A stretch of 64,000 nucleotides of DNA from Diphasiastrum complanatum (Eukaryota > Streptophyta > Lycopodiopsida > Lycopodiales > Lycopodiaceae): positions 18,453,483-18,517,482 of the forward strand of contig CM055095.1 in the NCBI GenBank assembly GCA_029204225.1. The letters are read 5' to 3'. Under the pieces are notes generated by a model that searched no databases, was not told the origin of the DNA, and saw only the letters and a program-made list of their open reading frames with translations. Positions within the stretch are counted from its first letter, which is position 1. Every line of letters starts with the position of its first letter. Both the position numbers and the translations under genes were made by a program. Below are positions 50,294 through 60,784 of this stretch, in pieces.

Positions 50294-51087
50294 ATGGTAA
50301 TAGGATTGCCTACCATAGAAGGTCACTTGAAATCGATGTGCATCCTGGATTTAATCCACACATATTTATGTGAGCCTATGAGGACCATGTCCTTAGGTAA
50401 AGCCTTCTATTTCATGACCTTTATTGATGATATGTCACGTAAGACGTGGATCTACTTCTTGAAGAAGAAATCAGATGCATTTGATAACTTCAAGAGCTTC
50501 AAAGCATTGGTCGAAAATCAGACAGGTAGGAAGATCAAAGTCCTAAGATCAAATAGTGGAGGTGAGTACAAGTCTAATGACTTCAATGATCTTTGTGATC
50601 AATGTGGGATTAAAAGACAATTTACGCGAGCTCATACTCCTGCTCTCAATGGTGTAGCTGAGCGCAAGAATCGTACGATTGTGGAAAGTGCCAGATCTAT
50701 GCTAGCTGAGATGAAACTACCAAAAGATTTTTGGTCAGAAGCATGTAGCACGGCAGGCTATCTTAAAAATAGAAGTCCTACCATTGCCATACCAAAGATA
50801 ACACCTGAGGAAGCATTCACGAAGAAGAAGCCAAAGGTGAACCACTTGCAAATCTTCGGATGTAAGGCCTTTGTACACATTCCTAAGGAAGAGAGACGTA
50901 AACTTGACATAAAAGCTATCAAGTGCATATTACTAGGATATGATGATCATGTGAAGAGCTATAGATGTTTTGATCCAATGGAAAACAAAATCCATATAAG
51001 TCGTGATGTTATCTTTGATGAATCCAAGATGTATGAAGACGAGGATGCTGAGAAGATAGACACATCCACTGGGAAAGATGGTATAGT
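50294..51087 (+). pseudogene. Family E copy 2 integrase core, catalytically dead
   Basis: One open stretch, but IHTYLCEPM replaces IHTDLCGPM and LRSNSGGEY replaces LRSDSGGEY, so both catalytic Asp residues are gone. Glu in GVAERKN remains. The frame runs into element N at 51093. Confidence 0.93.
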
Positions 51088-51092
51088 GAGGA

Positions 51093-51937
51093 TGTCAAAG
51101 TACAGCAAAAAGGACCAAGAATGGATCCAAATCAGATCCACAAGTGTGATTGGGTGTTAGATTAGATTGATCTACCAAAATACACAAGATTAGATAGCAC
51201 TAGATCAAATCTACATCAACAAATCTAACAAGAACAATCAAATATGATCAAAACTTGTACTTGATAGTTTCACACGTGTGAAGGCCTGTCAGAGTATGGT
51301 CTACCAGCAAATAATGAAGTACACTAAGCTTAGAAACCATTAGAAGCATAAAATCACAAGACAAATGGAGAGATTACTCAAGAAATGCACCAAAACCAAG
51401 ATTTAGCTTTCTTGTCAATTATGGCCAAATGAACCACCATATATACACAAGAGCTGATGCTTACTCAGCTGATTTGGCACGTGTGAGAGTTCCTACTCAT
51501 CAAAGGATCCACCAATAATCATCAATATGGCATGACCAAGTTTTCTAACTTATAGCCACCTCCCTTGATTTTAGGCCAATTTTCCTAATTTATAGGGACT
51601 TGCACAAATATCTACTACAAGTTGGATCTCACCTACTACTGATGTTTTCACACATGTGAGCAGTCCTTGGCACGTGTGAGATCACTCCTATCCATGTGAA
51701 ATAGCTTTTCCTACCAATAAAATGATGCCAAGTGGCATATAGCTAGAAAACTAGATTTTGGCCATTTTAGCCACTAGATCTCAAATGAAATGGTATGTAC
51801 AACCTATATGACTCATCTAAATGATAAATGCATTTATTTCACACATGGGAACAGTCTCCACACGTCTTATGATGATATGTACTACTCATAATGGTATTCA
51901 CAAGATATGATCAAGTTAGCTTTTGTCAATTTTAACA
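51093..51937 (-). repeat. 3' LTR of element N (left)
   Basis: Plus-strand ends are TGTCAAAGTAC and TTTTAACA. It contains several CACGTGTG/CACATGTG motifs (near 51283, 51479, 51650 and 51671). About 845 bp. Confidence 0.93.
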
Positions 51938-51957
51938 CTCCTCCTCAAAACTAACTT
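51938..51957 (-). other. Polypurine tract of element N
   Basis: On the minus strand GAGGAGGAG directly precedes the LTR start TGTTAAAATTG, the expected priming site for plus-strand DNA. Confidence 0.8.
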
Positions 51958-52072
51958 GATAAAAACATGATGATATTGAGATGACTCTATGGGCTGAATT
52001 GGTCTTCTAATATGGATCCTTGCTGGTTCAAAGGTGTGAAGATCAGCCAATGAGCTTGATGTCGATCCGAAA

Positions 52073-52990
52073 TCACCATATCCATGATAGTGCCTCTTTG
52101 ATGTTGACTTTTTTTATGAACTTGAGAGCTTTGCACCATCCTAGCACCTCTTTCATTGATTTGTTCCATCCTTGAAGCATATGGTTGATCCAAAAGCTCA
52201 TCCTCCTTGAAAATAGCTGCAACTCCATGATAAAATAAAGAGTCCTTCTTGACTCACGAGGATCACAAAGATCCAACATCATGTTACCAAGATCTCGAGG
52301 ATTAGGCTCATCAACATTGGCAAGACTATGCATGCTATAATAACAAAGAGTTTGTATCATATCTTCATGCTTGGTTACCATGCTAATCTCAGATCTAATG
52401 AGGCTAGATACTTCAATATGGAGATAAGTTTCCTTAGAGGATGATTCACTTTCTCTCGTAAAGAGTTTACAATTTGCCTCAATACATGAAAAAAGACAAA
52501 TTTTCACACTATGAGTGGACAACTCACTCATGCTCTTGCAAGACTCAAGAGCATACATTTGATGAAATAACCATTTGCTTTCTAATTGATCTAAAATCAA
52601 TTTCATATCATTAAGAACATCAACTATGTTCTCAAGAGAGACACCATACTCAACTAGTATTGCTTTACTCCAACTTTGAAATGCAAAAGTCTCACTAAAG
52701 CAAATTGATTCACCAAATGACATAAGAGAAGCAAACATGAGATGTATACTACTTGAAATGTGCTCCTCTTTCCCTTGAAATGTGAGCCATATGAGCTCAA
52801 CCATGTCTCTTGATATTCTTCTTGGAATCATAACTTGAGAAGGACTCTCCTCCTCAATCCTTGGCACACTTGAACCTCGAGATGACTCCTCAAGATCAAC
52901 TTCTTGGTGCTCCTCCTCGATGGAAATCCGAGACCTCCATGTCTCAAAATGATCACAACAAACATGATCATATAATGTGATCATCAACAT
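52073..52990 (-). CDS. Element N reading frame 2, unknown, 305 aa
   Basis: Uninterrupted minus-strand frame. The N-terminal part resembles the acidic linker that precedes RT in copia (RSRISIEEEHQEVDLEE, then FGESICFSETFAFQSW and KAILVEYGVSLEN, cf. EEPSSFEEAYRSKVW in family F). After that no RT motif follows. The rest is Ser- and Cys-containing with no recognised fold. Its middle repeats the end of frame 1. It could be a degenerate or repurposed copia segment; function unknown. Confidence 0.55.
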   Translation of the reverse strand: MLMITLYDHVCCDHFETWRSRISIEEEHQEVDLEESSRGSSVPRIEEESPSQVMIPRRISRDMVELIWLTFQGKEEHISSSIHLMFASLMSFGESICFSETFAFQSWSKAILVEYGVSLENIVDVLNDMKLILDQLESKWLFHQMYALESCKSMSELSTHSVKICLFSCIEANCKLFTRESESSSKETYLHIEVSSLIRSEISMVTKHEDMIQTLCYYSMHSLANVDEPNPRDLGNMMLDLCDPRESRRTLYFIMELQLFSRRMSFWINHMLQGWNKSMKEVLGWCKALKFIKKVNIKEALSWIW

Positions 52991-53400
52991 TACTTATGCT
53001 AGAAACATAAGTCCAAAAATCACCACAACTTGGTATGATTTTTCTAATATTGAAATCAAGAAGTATTTCCATCTCAATAAGGCTAACTACTTGCTTATGG
53101 ATATAAGTGTCCACTTTGGATGCTTCACTTATTCTCATAAGAAGTTTACAACTTGCCTTTAAAATTGAAAATTTACAATCTTCAACACTATGAATGAACA
53201 CATCATTCATGATCTTATTGAAACCAACAAAAAATACATTATGAAGACATTTCCATTTCCTTGACTTCATATTCAATGTAAGTTTACAAGGAAAACATGC
53301 TTTGCTATCTATTAAGGCATCACACTCAGCTAGTATTGCCTTAATCCACCTTTGAGATACAAAAATCTCTTCAAAGCAAAATAGTTCTCCATAAGATTTC
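52330..53400. repeat. Internal tandem duplication of element N, period about 677 bp
   Basis: CTAGTATTGC at 52653 and 53330, and ACACTATGA.TG at 52506 and 53184, mark two aligned units about 677-678 bp apart. The units are roughly 70% alike by eye and cover the related ends of the two reading frames. Confidence 0.75.
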
Positions 53401-54029
53401 ATGAGAGCATAAATGAAACTATTTTCATTTTGTGATTGCTCCTTAATCTTTCTTGGTTTCTCTTGGATCATAACAATAAATTTGAACTTTTCCAAAGTTC
53501 TAAGCAAAATGCTTTCCAAGGACATGAAATAAATCCAAGTGACATTAATGAAAGTGACATTTATCTTTGCATCTTGAACCAAAAAATTCACTTCCAAATG
53601 CAAGACTTCAAAAGGTCTGAAATGTGTGATGATGGACTTTTGAAGACAAATCTTGTAAGTCCTTGTGAGGCTCCAAGTCTCATGCATATTTCCACAAAGG
53701 AAACACCTTTCCTTGGATTTTTCCTTCTTGCCTTTGCACTTTGAACTTAAAGCTCCATCCTTCACCTTGGCCCCCTTGCTTTGGTTCTCCTTGGATGGAT
53801 TGGTCTTCTTTTTGTAGCATCCTGAGACAAAATGATCTCTCTTGCCACAAAGGTTGCATTTAGGATCCTTACTTGCCTCCAATAGGTTGCCACCTATTGA
53901 TGCCATGATGAGGAAGTAAAACCTAGTGATATGACTTGTGTAATTTGTGACTCTCAAGAAACTAGACTTGAACACATTCAACAATCTAGAAGGATCTACA
54001 CAAGATCTAGACCACAAATTCTGAATCAT
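52968..54029 (-). CDS. Element N reading frame 1, zinc-knuckle protein, 353 aa
   Basis: Uninterrupted minus-strand frame. A likelier start is the Met of MASIGGNLLEASKDPK (near 53904). A CCHC-type knuckle CNLCGKRDHFVSGC follows, then a Lys-rich stretch and a second partial knuckle CFLCGNMHE. The knuckle and basic run match family F gag (CFFCGKKGHFAS.C). The second half begins like the copia pre-RT linker (YGELFCFEEIFVSQRW, KAILAECDAL) and continues as an unknown sequence resembling frame 2. A gag-derived RNA-binding role is plausible but unproven. Confidence 0.6.
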   Translation of the reverse strand: MIQNLWSRSCVDPSRLLNVFKSSFLRVTNYTSHITRFYFLIMASIGGNLLEASKDPKCNLCGKRDHFVSGCYKKKTNPSKENQSKGAKVKDGALSSKCKGKKEKSKERCFLCGNMHETWSLTRTYKICLQKSIITHFRPFEVLHLEVNFLVQDAKINVTFINVTWIYFMSLESILLRTLEKFKFIVMIQEKPRKIKEQSQNENSFIYALMKSYGELFCFEEIFVSQRWIKAILAECDALIDSKACFPCKLTLNMKSRKWKCLHNVFFVGFNKIMNDVFIHSVEDCKFSILKASCKLLMRISEASKVDTYIHKQVVSLIEMEILLDFNIRKIIPSCGDFWTYVSSISNVDDHII

Positions 54030-54099
54030 ATCTCTTTCAACCTAGTCAACTGGAAACTAATCTTTGCTTTGATCACTAAGACAAAAGCACTCTATCAAA

Positions 54100-54850
54100 T
54101 CACAAAAATCAGATCCAAACACCCCTATTGGACTCAACAAATACTAATGACTCTTCCTCTTGAGAGTTGGAATGGATTTGAAAAGATTTGATACCTAGAT
54201 TTTTCTTTTCTCTTGACTAGTTCACTCACTTTTGAGATTCTTGAACAAAGTATGGGTTTTGTTTCAAATACTTGAAAAAAAAAACTTAGTCACCTCTTTT
54301 GGACTCACTCTTGACCCAAATAATCTCACTCTTGAGATTTGGATTGAATTTGATTTGATTTGACAACAAATTAAACCACTAATTTTCACAAAAAAAGGAT
54401 CTACAGTAGATCACAAAAACTTGACATGTATACTTGATTCAAACACACAAGGATCAGATCCAATCACCCCTTTTGGAATCCCTCTTGACCAAAGAATCTC
54501 CTCTTGAGATTTGGAATGGACATGAAATGGTTTGATAACAATCTATGTCAATAATTTTTCACCAAGCTTAAAATTTAGACATCTAGAGATTCACAAAGAT
54601 CTCAACCATGCATGAACACTCAAATATGGACTCCTCCTTGTTCTAGACTCCCAATGGAATCACAACTTGACCCTCACACTCTCACAAAGAAAGTTGAATA
54701 GAACTTATTTGAGTTTCATACATATAATGTCAAAATTTTGCTCAAAAAATTGAATTCGTTCACCCCTATTGGACTCCACCAAGTACCAATGACTCTACCT
54801 CGTTGGAATGAAATTCAAATTCCCAGAAATGTGATACTTATCTCTCACTA
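54100..54850. repeat. Degenerate tandem repeat of about 173 bp in the element N leader
   Basis: The phrase CACCCCTATTGGACTC or close variants recurs near 54119, 54291, 54465, 54640 (poor) and 54761, each followed by CTCTTGAGA..TTGGAATGGA-like words. Spacing is about 172-175 bp for the first units. Confidence 0.75.
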
Positions 54851-55729
54851 AGATATGTGCTTACAAAGAGCTAATGCCACTTAGCAAGATTTGATCACAA
54901 TGAAGAAGACAAATTTTCCACCAAAGTCAAGAATTGAGTTACTATTTCTTGCCCTCTACAAAGGAAGGATCTCTTGGAAATTTTGGATCAACCACAACAC
55001 ATATGCCTCACTCACCTTTATTACTTTAATTCAAGCCAAAAAACACACTCACACACTTGAGCAGGGGTGAACAATGTGATTTGGATCTCAAATTTTTCTC
55101 CTAGTACTTGCCAACAATTCTTATCACATAGGTAGATTTTGCCTTTATGAGTGTTTGTGCTTTAGAAATTCACTAAGATTTCACTTGGAGGATTGATCTA
55201 AGAGTGTCTTCTAGCATTTAGATGCTTCTAGACTCGGCCCTTTCACTCTTGAACAAATCTAGAATGAAGGTATAATGGATTTCAATCACTCCACTTGCAA
55301 ATCACTCCTTAATCTTTGGTTTATAGCACTCTTTCTCTCTCAACTTCAATGTACACTCAAAAAATAAGAGAATCAACTTCAATGTACTATAAACAAGCTT
55401 TAATCCATCTATATGATTGATCTAAACCAAGAACAAATCAATGGAATAGAAACAATACAAGTGAAAGCTTGAAAAATGCACTAAATTGACTCAAAATTGG
55501 GTGTATGAAGCTCAAAATGCACCAAACTGAATTTTACTATCAAAAAATAGGTCATGTATGGCCGCCCCCCCACATGTGGAAAGTACACCTATAGCCCACA
55601 GCAAGATTTGGTACAAATATGATGGTTCTAGCTATCCATTCAACCTCACTACCTCAATATTAGCTTGTTTCCAAAAACCTGCCAATTTGGGTATAGTTTA
55701 GATCAATGTCTTAAATGCACTTGTACTTG
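54851..55729 (-). other. Element N leader, remaining part
   Basis: No coding signal. Lies between the primer site and the repeated leader section. Confidence 0.5.
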
Positions 55730-55741
55730 GCTCTGATACCA
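55730..55741 (-). other. Primer-binding site of element N
   Basis: The plus strand reads GCTCTGATACCA, the exact complement of TGGTATCAGAGC, directly abutting the LTR. Confidence 0.95.
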
Positions 55742-56594
55742 TGTCAAAGTACAACAAAAAGGACCAATAATGGATCCAAATTAGATCCACAAGTGTGATT
55801 GGGTGTTAGATTAGATTGATCTACCAATCTACACAAGATTAGATATAGCACTAGATCAAATCTACATCAACAAATCTAACAAGAACAATCAAATATGATC
55901 AAAACTTGTACTTGCTGGTTTCACACTTGTGAATACCTGTCAGAGTACGGACTACCAGCAAATAATGAAGTACACTAAGCTTAGAAACCATTAGAAGCAT
56001 AAAATCACAAGACAAATGGAGAGATTACTCAAGAAATGCACCAAAACCAAGATTTAGCTTTCTTGTCAATTATGGCCAAATGAGCCACCATATATACACA
56101 AGAGCTGATGCTTACTCAGCTGATTTGGCACTTGTGAGAGTGCCTACTCATCAAAGGATCCACCAATAATCATCAATATGGCACGTGGACCAAGTTTCAT
56201 AACTTATAGCCACCTCCCTTGATTTTAGGCCAATTTTCCTAATTTATAGGGACTTGCACAAATATCTACTACAAGTTGGATCTCACCTACTACTGATGTT
56301 TTCACACATGTGAGAAGTCCTTGGCACGTGTGAGATCACTCCTATCCATGTGAAATAGCTTTTCCTACCAATAAAATGATGCCAAGTGGCATATAGATAG
56401 AAAACTAGATTTTGGCCATTTTAGCCACTAGATCTCAAGTGAAATGGTATGTACAACCTATATGACTCATCTAAATGATAAATGCATTTTATTTCACATG
56501 TGGGAACAGGCTCCACACATGTCTTATGATGATATGTACTACTCATAATGGTATTCACAAGATATGATCAATTTAGCTTTTGCCAATTTTAATA
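55742..56594 (-). repeat. 5' LTR of element N (right)
   Basis: About 853 bp, very like the left LTR. The last bases are TA where the left copy has CA. It is followed by target duplicate GAGGA. Confidence 0.93.
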
Positions 56595-56599
56595 GAGGA

Positions 56600-58495
56600 T
56601 GCCACCTGATGATGATCCATTCATTGACCTTCCGAGTGACGAACATGAGGATACATCTCAAGATACTACTACTCAACCTCAAGAGACAGGTTGGAGAGGT
56701 AGGGACAAACCTTTTGGTGCAAGAAGGATTGAAGTTGCAGGTGACAAACGCAAGGAGAAGGATGTACCGTGGGATACATTTTCACCAGGAAGCCGATCAC
56801 CTGACAGGAAGCTCCCTGAGTGGTTTGAGAGATTGTTGGAGAGCCGCGACATAGATGACTTTCCAGGATCATCTAACCATGGAGAGCTACGAAGATCAAC
56901 AAGAGAGAAGACTCAACCTGAAAGGTATGAAGCAAATTATGCTCTCTTAACTAGGATTATTCAAAGCAAAGAACCTTCGACTTATGGTGAAGTGAAGGAT
57001 GATGACATTTGGGTCAAGGCCATGGGAGAGGATATGGAGTCATTTGCTAAGCATAGCACATGGGACTTAGTAGAACCACCAGTTGGCAAGAAATCCATTG
57101 GTTGCAAATGGGTATACAGGACTAAGTACCATGCAGATGGAAGTATAGCAAAGCACAAAGCAAGATTGGTGATCAAAGGGTACGCACAAAATAAAGGCAT
57201 CGACTATGAGAAGACCTTTGCGCCGGTTTGTAAGTGGAATACTCTACGTCTACTTATTGCTTTAGCTTCACATATTGGTTGGCCTTTGCATCAGATGGAT
57301 GTGAAATCTACTTTTCTAAGTGGTGAGTTAGAAGAAGTGTTCATGGATCAACCTGAAGGCTTTGTAGCGAAGGGACAGGAAAATAAAATATGTCGCTTGA
57401 AGAAAGCGCTTTATGGTCTTAAACAAGCACCATGTGCGTGGTATAGCAGGATTGATGCCTACTTTCGTTCAAAGGGGACGGTGAGAACACATTCTGATCC
57501 AAATCTATATGTCTTATGCTTTGATAGTATGGTTGCTTTGATTGCTCTTTATGTTGATGACTTGATTATTACGAGAAATAATCAAGAGATGATAGACATG
57601 ATCAAGAAAGACCTCATGGAACAATTCGAGATGACAGATCTCAGCCTGATGCATTACTGCTTTGCAGTAGAAGTGTGGCAAAAAGGACATGAAGTGGGTT
57701 TAACACAGGTGAAGTATGTCAAAGAGTTGTTGCACAGGTTTAGGTTGCAGGATTGCAAACCAGTAAACACTCCTATTGAACCAGGTAAAAAGCTTTCTAA
57801 GCTTGATGAGTCACAGTCATCTGATGCTACGCTGTATAGACAGTTAGTAGGGAGCTTGATCTACCTTACCACGACTAGACCAGATATATGCTATGTTGTT
57901 GGCATTGTAAGTCAGTTTATGGCAGCACCTACGGAAATGCATTGGAAGGCAGCTAAACGCATTTTGCGTTATGTGAAAGGCACTTCAGAGTATGGCTTGA
58001 TTTACAGGAAGCATGATGGTTTACCTGAGTTGTGTGGCTGTGTGGATGCGGATTGGGGAGGTGACTATGATGATCGTAGATCCACCACAAGGTATGTATT
58101 CTAGTTTTGTGGTAGTTGCTTTTCCTGGTCTAGTAAGAAGCAAAGTACAATTGCTCTTTCCACCACATAAGCAGAGTATAAGGCAATGTGTAGTGTAGCA
58201 CAGGAAGCTATATGGTGGAGACAAATCTTGGAAGAAATTGGCATGAAGCACAAAAATCCCATGACTTTACATAGCAACAGTTAGAGCGGCATTCAGCTAG
58301 CAAAGAATCCAGTGTTCCATGCGAGAACTAAACACATTGAGATTCAATATCACTTTATACGTGAGAGGCTGCTGAGTCGTGAAATTCATGTTGTTCATTG
58401 TAGCACAGAAGAACAACTAGTTGATATTTTCACTAAGCCACTTACTGGAGAAAAGTTTGATAAGTTTAGATCAAAGCTTTCTGTAATTTAAGTTT
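56600..58495 (+). pseudogene. Family E copy 2 linker, RT and RNase H
   Basis: Continues the E copy 2 polyprotein after element N. The linker is acidic (PPDDDPFIDLPSDEHED). RT reads CKWVYRTKYHADGSIAKHKA, HQMDVKST, YGLKQAPCAWY and LYVDDLIITRNN, with YVDD intact. It is open to a TAG at 58102-58104 in RNase H (a CAG to TAG change). Two more stops follow near 58168 and 58282, and the frame ends near 58490 with TKPLTGEKFDKF. RT itself is the best preserved in the window. Confidence 0.94.
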
Positions 58496-58554
58496 GTTGA
58501 ATTTAAAGCTATGTATATGACTGTATAAAAAGTAGACTCTACTTTAAGGGAGAG

Positions 58555-58827
58555 AGTTAGAATTAATGTAGAATCATTGTGTTACTGTATTGTGGGTCCT
58601 ATCAGTGGATAAGGATCAGTTGGCCTCGCCACGAGACAAGTCGACGGGACACGCGTCTTGCCAATGGCAACTTGGGTCATGCATGGGTTGTCTGAGTGAA
58701 CAACTATATGTACAGTGTAATTTCATTTTGAGAAATATATTTACTATGTGAGCTTGCTTGGAGAGTGTTTTCTGTCTGTGTTACTTTGTAGCATGATCTG
58801 TGTTCCTGTGCAAAGCAAATTATAAGT
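58555..58827 (+). repeat. 3' LTR of family E copy 2
   Basis: 273 bp, AGTTAGAAT...ATTATAAGT, after the purine run AAGGGAGAG and before target duplicate ATTAG. Confidence 0.93.
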
Positions 58828-58913
58828 ATTAGATCATAGTTTGTAGTAGTAGCTACAACTGCACAGGTTGACTCTATCTGAGCGCCCCCTGTCGAGACTT
58901 CAACATCCCAACA
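58828..58913 (+). repeat. 5' LTR of copia element H, right part
   Basis: Continues 46918-47386 after E2. Ends CCCAACA, then one base and the primer site, the same spacing as in element B. Confidence 0.7.
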
Positions 58914-58914
58914 G

Positions 58915-58926
58915 TGGTATCAGAGC
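58915..58926 (+). other. Primer-binding site of element H
   Basis: TGGTATCAGAGC, one base after the LTR. Confidence 0.93.
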
Positions 58927-58941
58927 ATGGTCATTAAAATT

Positions 58942-59880
58942 ATGGCTTCCATTAGTAGCATCCAATCAAATATATGCACAATTCTTGAGGCATAGGGGTC
59001 AAATTTCTTGGCCTGGAAAGTCAAGACTTCCCTCATATTGAGAGGAGAAGCTCTATGGCCTTGTGGATGGCACCGAAGAGATGCCTGCCAGCACAGGCAA
59101 AGAACTTCATGAGTGGAAAGAAAAGAATGACAAAGCAATAACTGTCATATCCTCTTCCATCGAAGATAGCATCACTCTTGACCTCTCATCTATCTCTAAC
59201 GCAAGAGAGATGTGGGATGCACTCATGACAAGGTTTCAAACCAAGTCACATAATCAGATCATGCATCTAGAAGATTAGCTTACCTATCTACGATGGAATG
59301 GCAAAGAAAAAAGATGAAGAATCTGTTCCTGTCTCTACACAACGTTGGAGCAGAGCAAATAGTCTCACAAGAGAAGCAACTCACGTACCTTCTACGTGCT
59401 CTACCAAGATGTTTCCACATTACCCGGACTCTACTGGCCAAAGAACCTGACATGAATTTCGAAAAGGCTATCATTGACATCAAGGATGAGGTGGAGGCTC
59501 GAGAGAACTACGACAACAAGAACGAGTCAGATCAAGCTCTCTACAACAACTGAGATCAACTGAAGAAGAAGCCTCAACCTAAGAGAGAGCCAACAAGAAG
59601 ACAAGATCAGAGCTAGTAGAAAGAGGGAGATCAAGAAAGAAAATGGAAAGGAAGGAGTAAGAGCAAACAACAAGGCGATGAGAAGAAGACTTGCGTCAAA
59701 TGTAGACGTGAAGGCCACACAGTGTGACACATGCTGGTTAAATCCAAAGATCGAGAGCATACACTATCGTAAGAAGGGTCATGCAGCCATGGATTGTTAT
59801 CAGAATCCAAGGAACAAGAACACACAAGGAAGAAAGGAGAGCTCCAACAGCCCATCATATGTGGAGGAGCCATAATCCTC
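58942..59880 (+). pseudogene. Element H gag
   Basis: Starts MASISSIQSNICTILEA, with a TAG soon after (near 58993) and frame changes near 59060, 59276, 59551 and 59700. Later parts match element B gag: VDGTEEMP-like, KNDKAITVISSSIEDSITLD, a knuckle remnant and RKKGHAAMDCYQNPRNKN. H and B are sister families. The element is cut off after gag. Confidence 0.9.
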
Positions 59881-59939
59881 AAAGATGGTTGAAGAACAAG
59901 GAAGAACGAGCGAACCGAAATCCATTTACTTATCTAGCT

Positions 59940-60290
59940 AAGTACAAGGCTTTATAAAGTGGATGATCCAATTAAAAATATTGCATTCATAAGTAGAGAT
60001 GTCATCTTTAATAAAGACTCATTTTATGAGTTCAAAAAAAACAGCCAACATCGAGTATTGACCCTACAACAGGGATGTACATTCCAAGTATATGATTTTG
60101 CCACAACCAATTTTGATCCTACAAATAATCATTTCGATTCTATGGTAGATTATCCTTATGATATAGGTCTGGATATCAACTGTGAAAGATTTCAGGTCAT
60201 TATAATCCAATCCACTTGAATGATCTTTGGTTAGAAAGAGAAATACACTACCAATCTCACCAATGTAGAAAAATTAGCATCTACACACAA
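59940..60290 (+). pseudogene. Copia fragment after the integrase core
   Basis: Reads YLAKYKAL and then DDPIKNIAFISRDVIFNKDS, the C-terminal integrase extension of copia. The following 60185-60290 resembles 33535-33650. Confidence 0.75.
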
Positions 60291-60539
60291 AATGAGATGC
60301 AAATACTACTAGAACTTGATCAAATTTGAATGAAATGATAAAGTACTGTTGTTGTCCATACAAAACTAACAAGCTATTTAATTCACACGTGTGGATCTGA
60401 AAATAGCAAATATAGATCATTCTACACATAGAATTGCAAGCAATCACCAATATAGTGCACCAATGGATAGTAGAACCCAAGAGAACCATGTATAAGCATG
60501 AAATGAGATAGAGAAGAGAGAAGATTTCTCTCGCAAGAT

Positions 60540-60660
60540 CATAGATCTAGGACATAAAGAGTAAATAGCTGTTCTTCTAGAGAATTCTTCAATAAAGGTG
60601 ATGAAATACTTTGCATCTAGCAATGATGGAGTTTGCATAGGTCCACATATATCTATACAA
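60540..60660 (-). pseudogene. Copia integrase core fragment, minus strand
   Basis: The minus strand reads DICGPMQTPSLLDAKYFITF then EEFSRRTAIY, the first catalytic Asp region of copia integrase. Confidence 0.85.
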
Positions 60661-60784
60661 ACAATATACAATGTTAGGATGAGCATCCAAGAAACCATTA
60701 TTAGGAATAACCTGAATAATATCTATTTCTTTAATGCTCTCGTCAATACAAGCCAACTTATCATTCTAAGCTTTTAATCTCACA

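Larger units (their letters stand above)
51093..56594 (-). mobile_element. Element N: nested non-autonomous LTR retrotransposon, minus strand
   Basis: LTRs of about 850 bp at both ends, target duplication GAGGA (51088-51092 and 56595-56599), initiator-Met primer-site complement at 55730-55741 and a purine tract on the minus strand beside the left LTR. It interrupts family E copy 2 between integrase and RT. The interior encodes no recognisable protease, integrase, RT or RNase H, only two related reading frames, the first with a zinc knuckle. It probably relied on an autonomous copia, perhaps family F (see 61953-64000), for movement. The LTRs are very similar, so this is the youngest dated insertion here. 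Confidence 0.93.
47387..58827 (+). mobile_element. Copia family E, copy 2, complete ends, with nested element N
   Basis: Both LTRs (47387-47660 and 58555-58827) are present, with flush primer site, purine tract and a perfect 5-bp target duplication ATTAG (47382-47386 and 58828-58832). The coding region is split by element N (51093-56594). Without N the element would be about 5.9 kb. Integrase has lost both catalytic Asp residues and RNase H has several stops, so it is inactive. Confidence 0.95.

Noticed and set aside
54030-54191. Plus-strand frame in the element N leader
   Set aside because: It falls in the degenerate tandem repeat and is not conserved between units.
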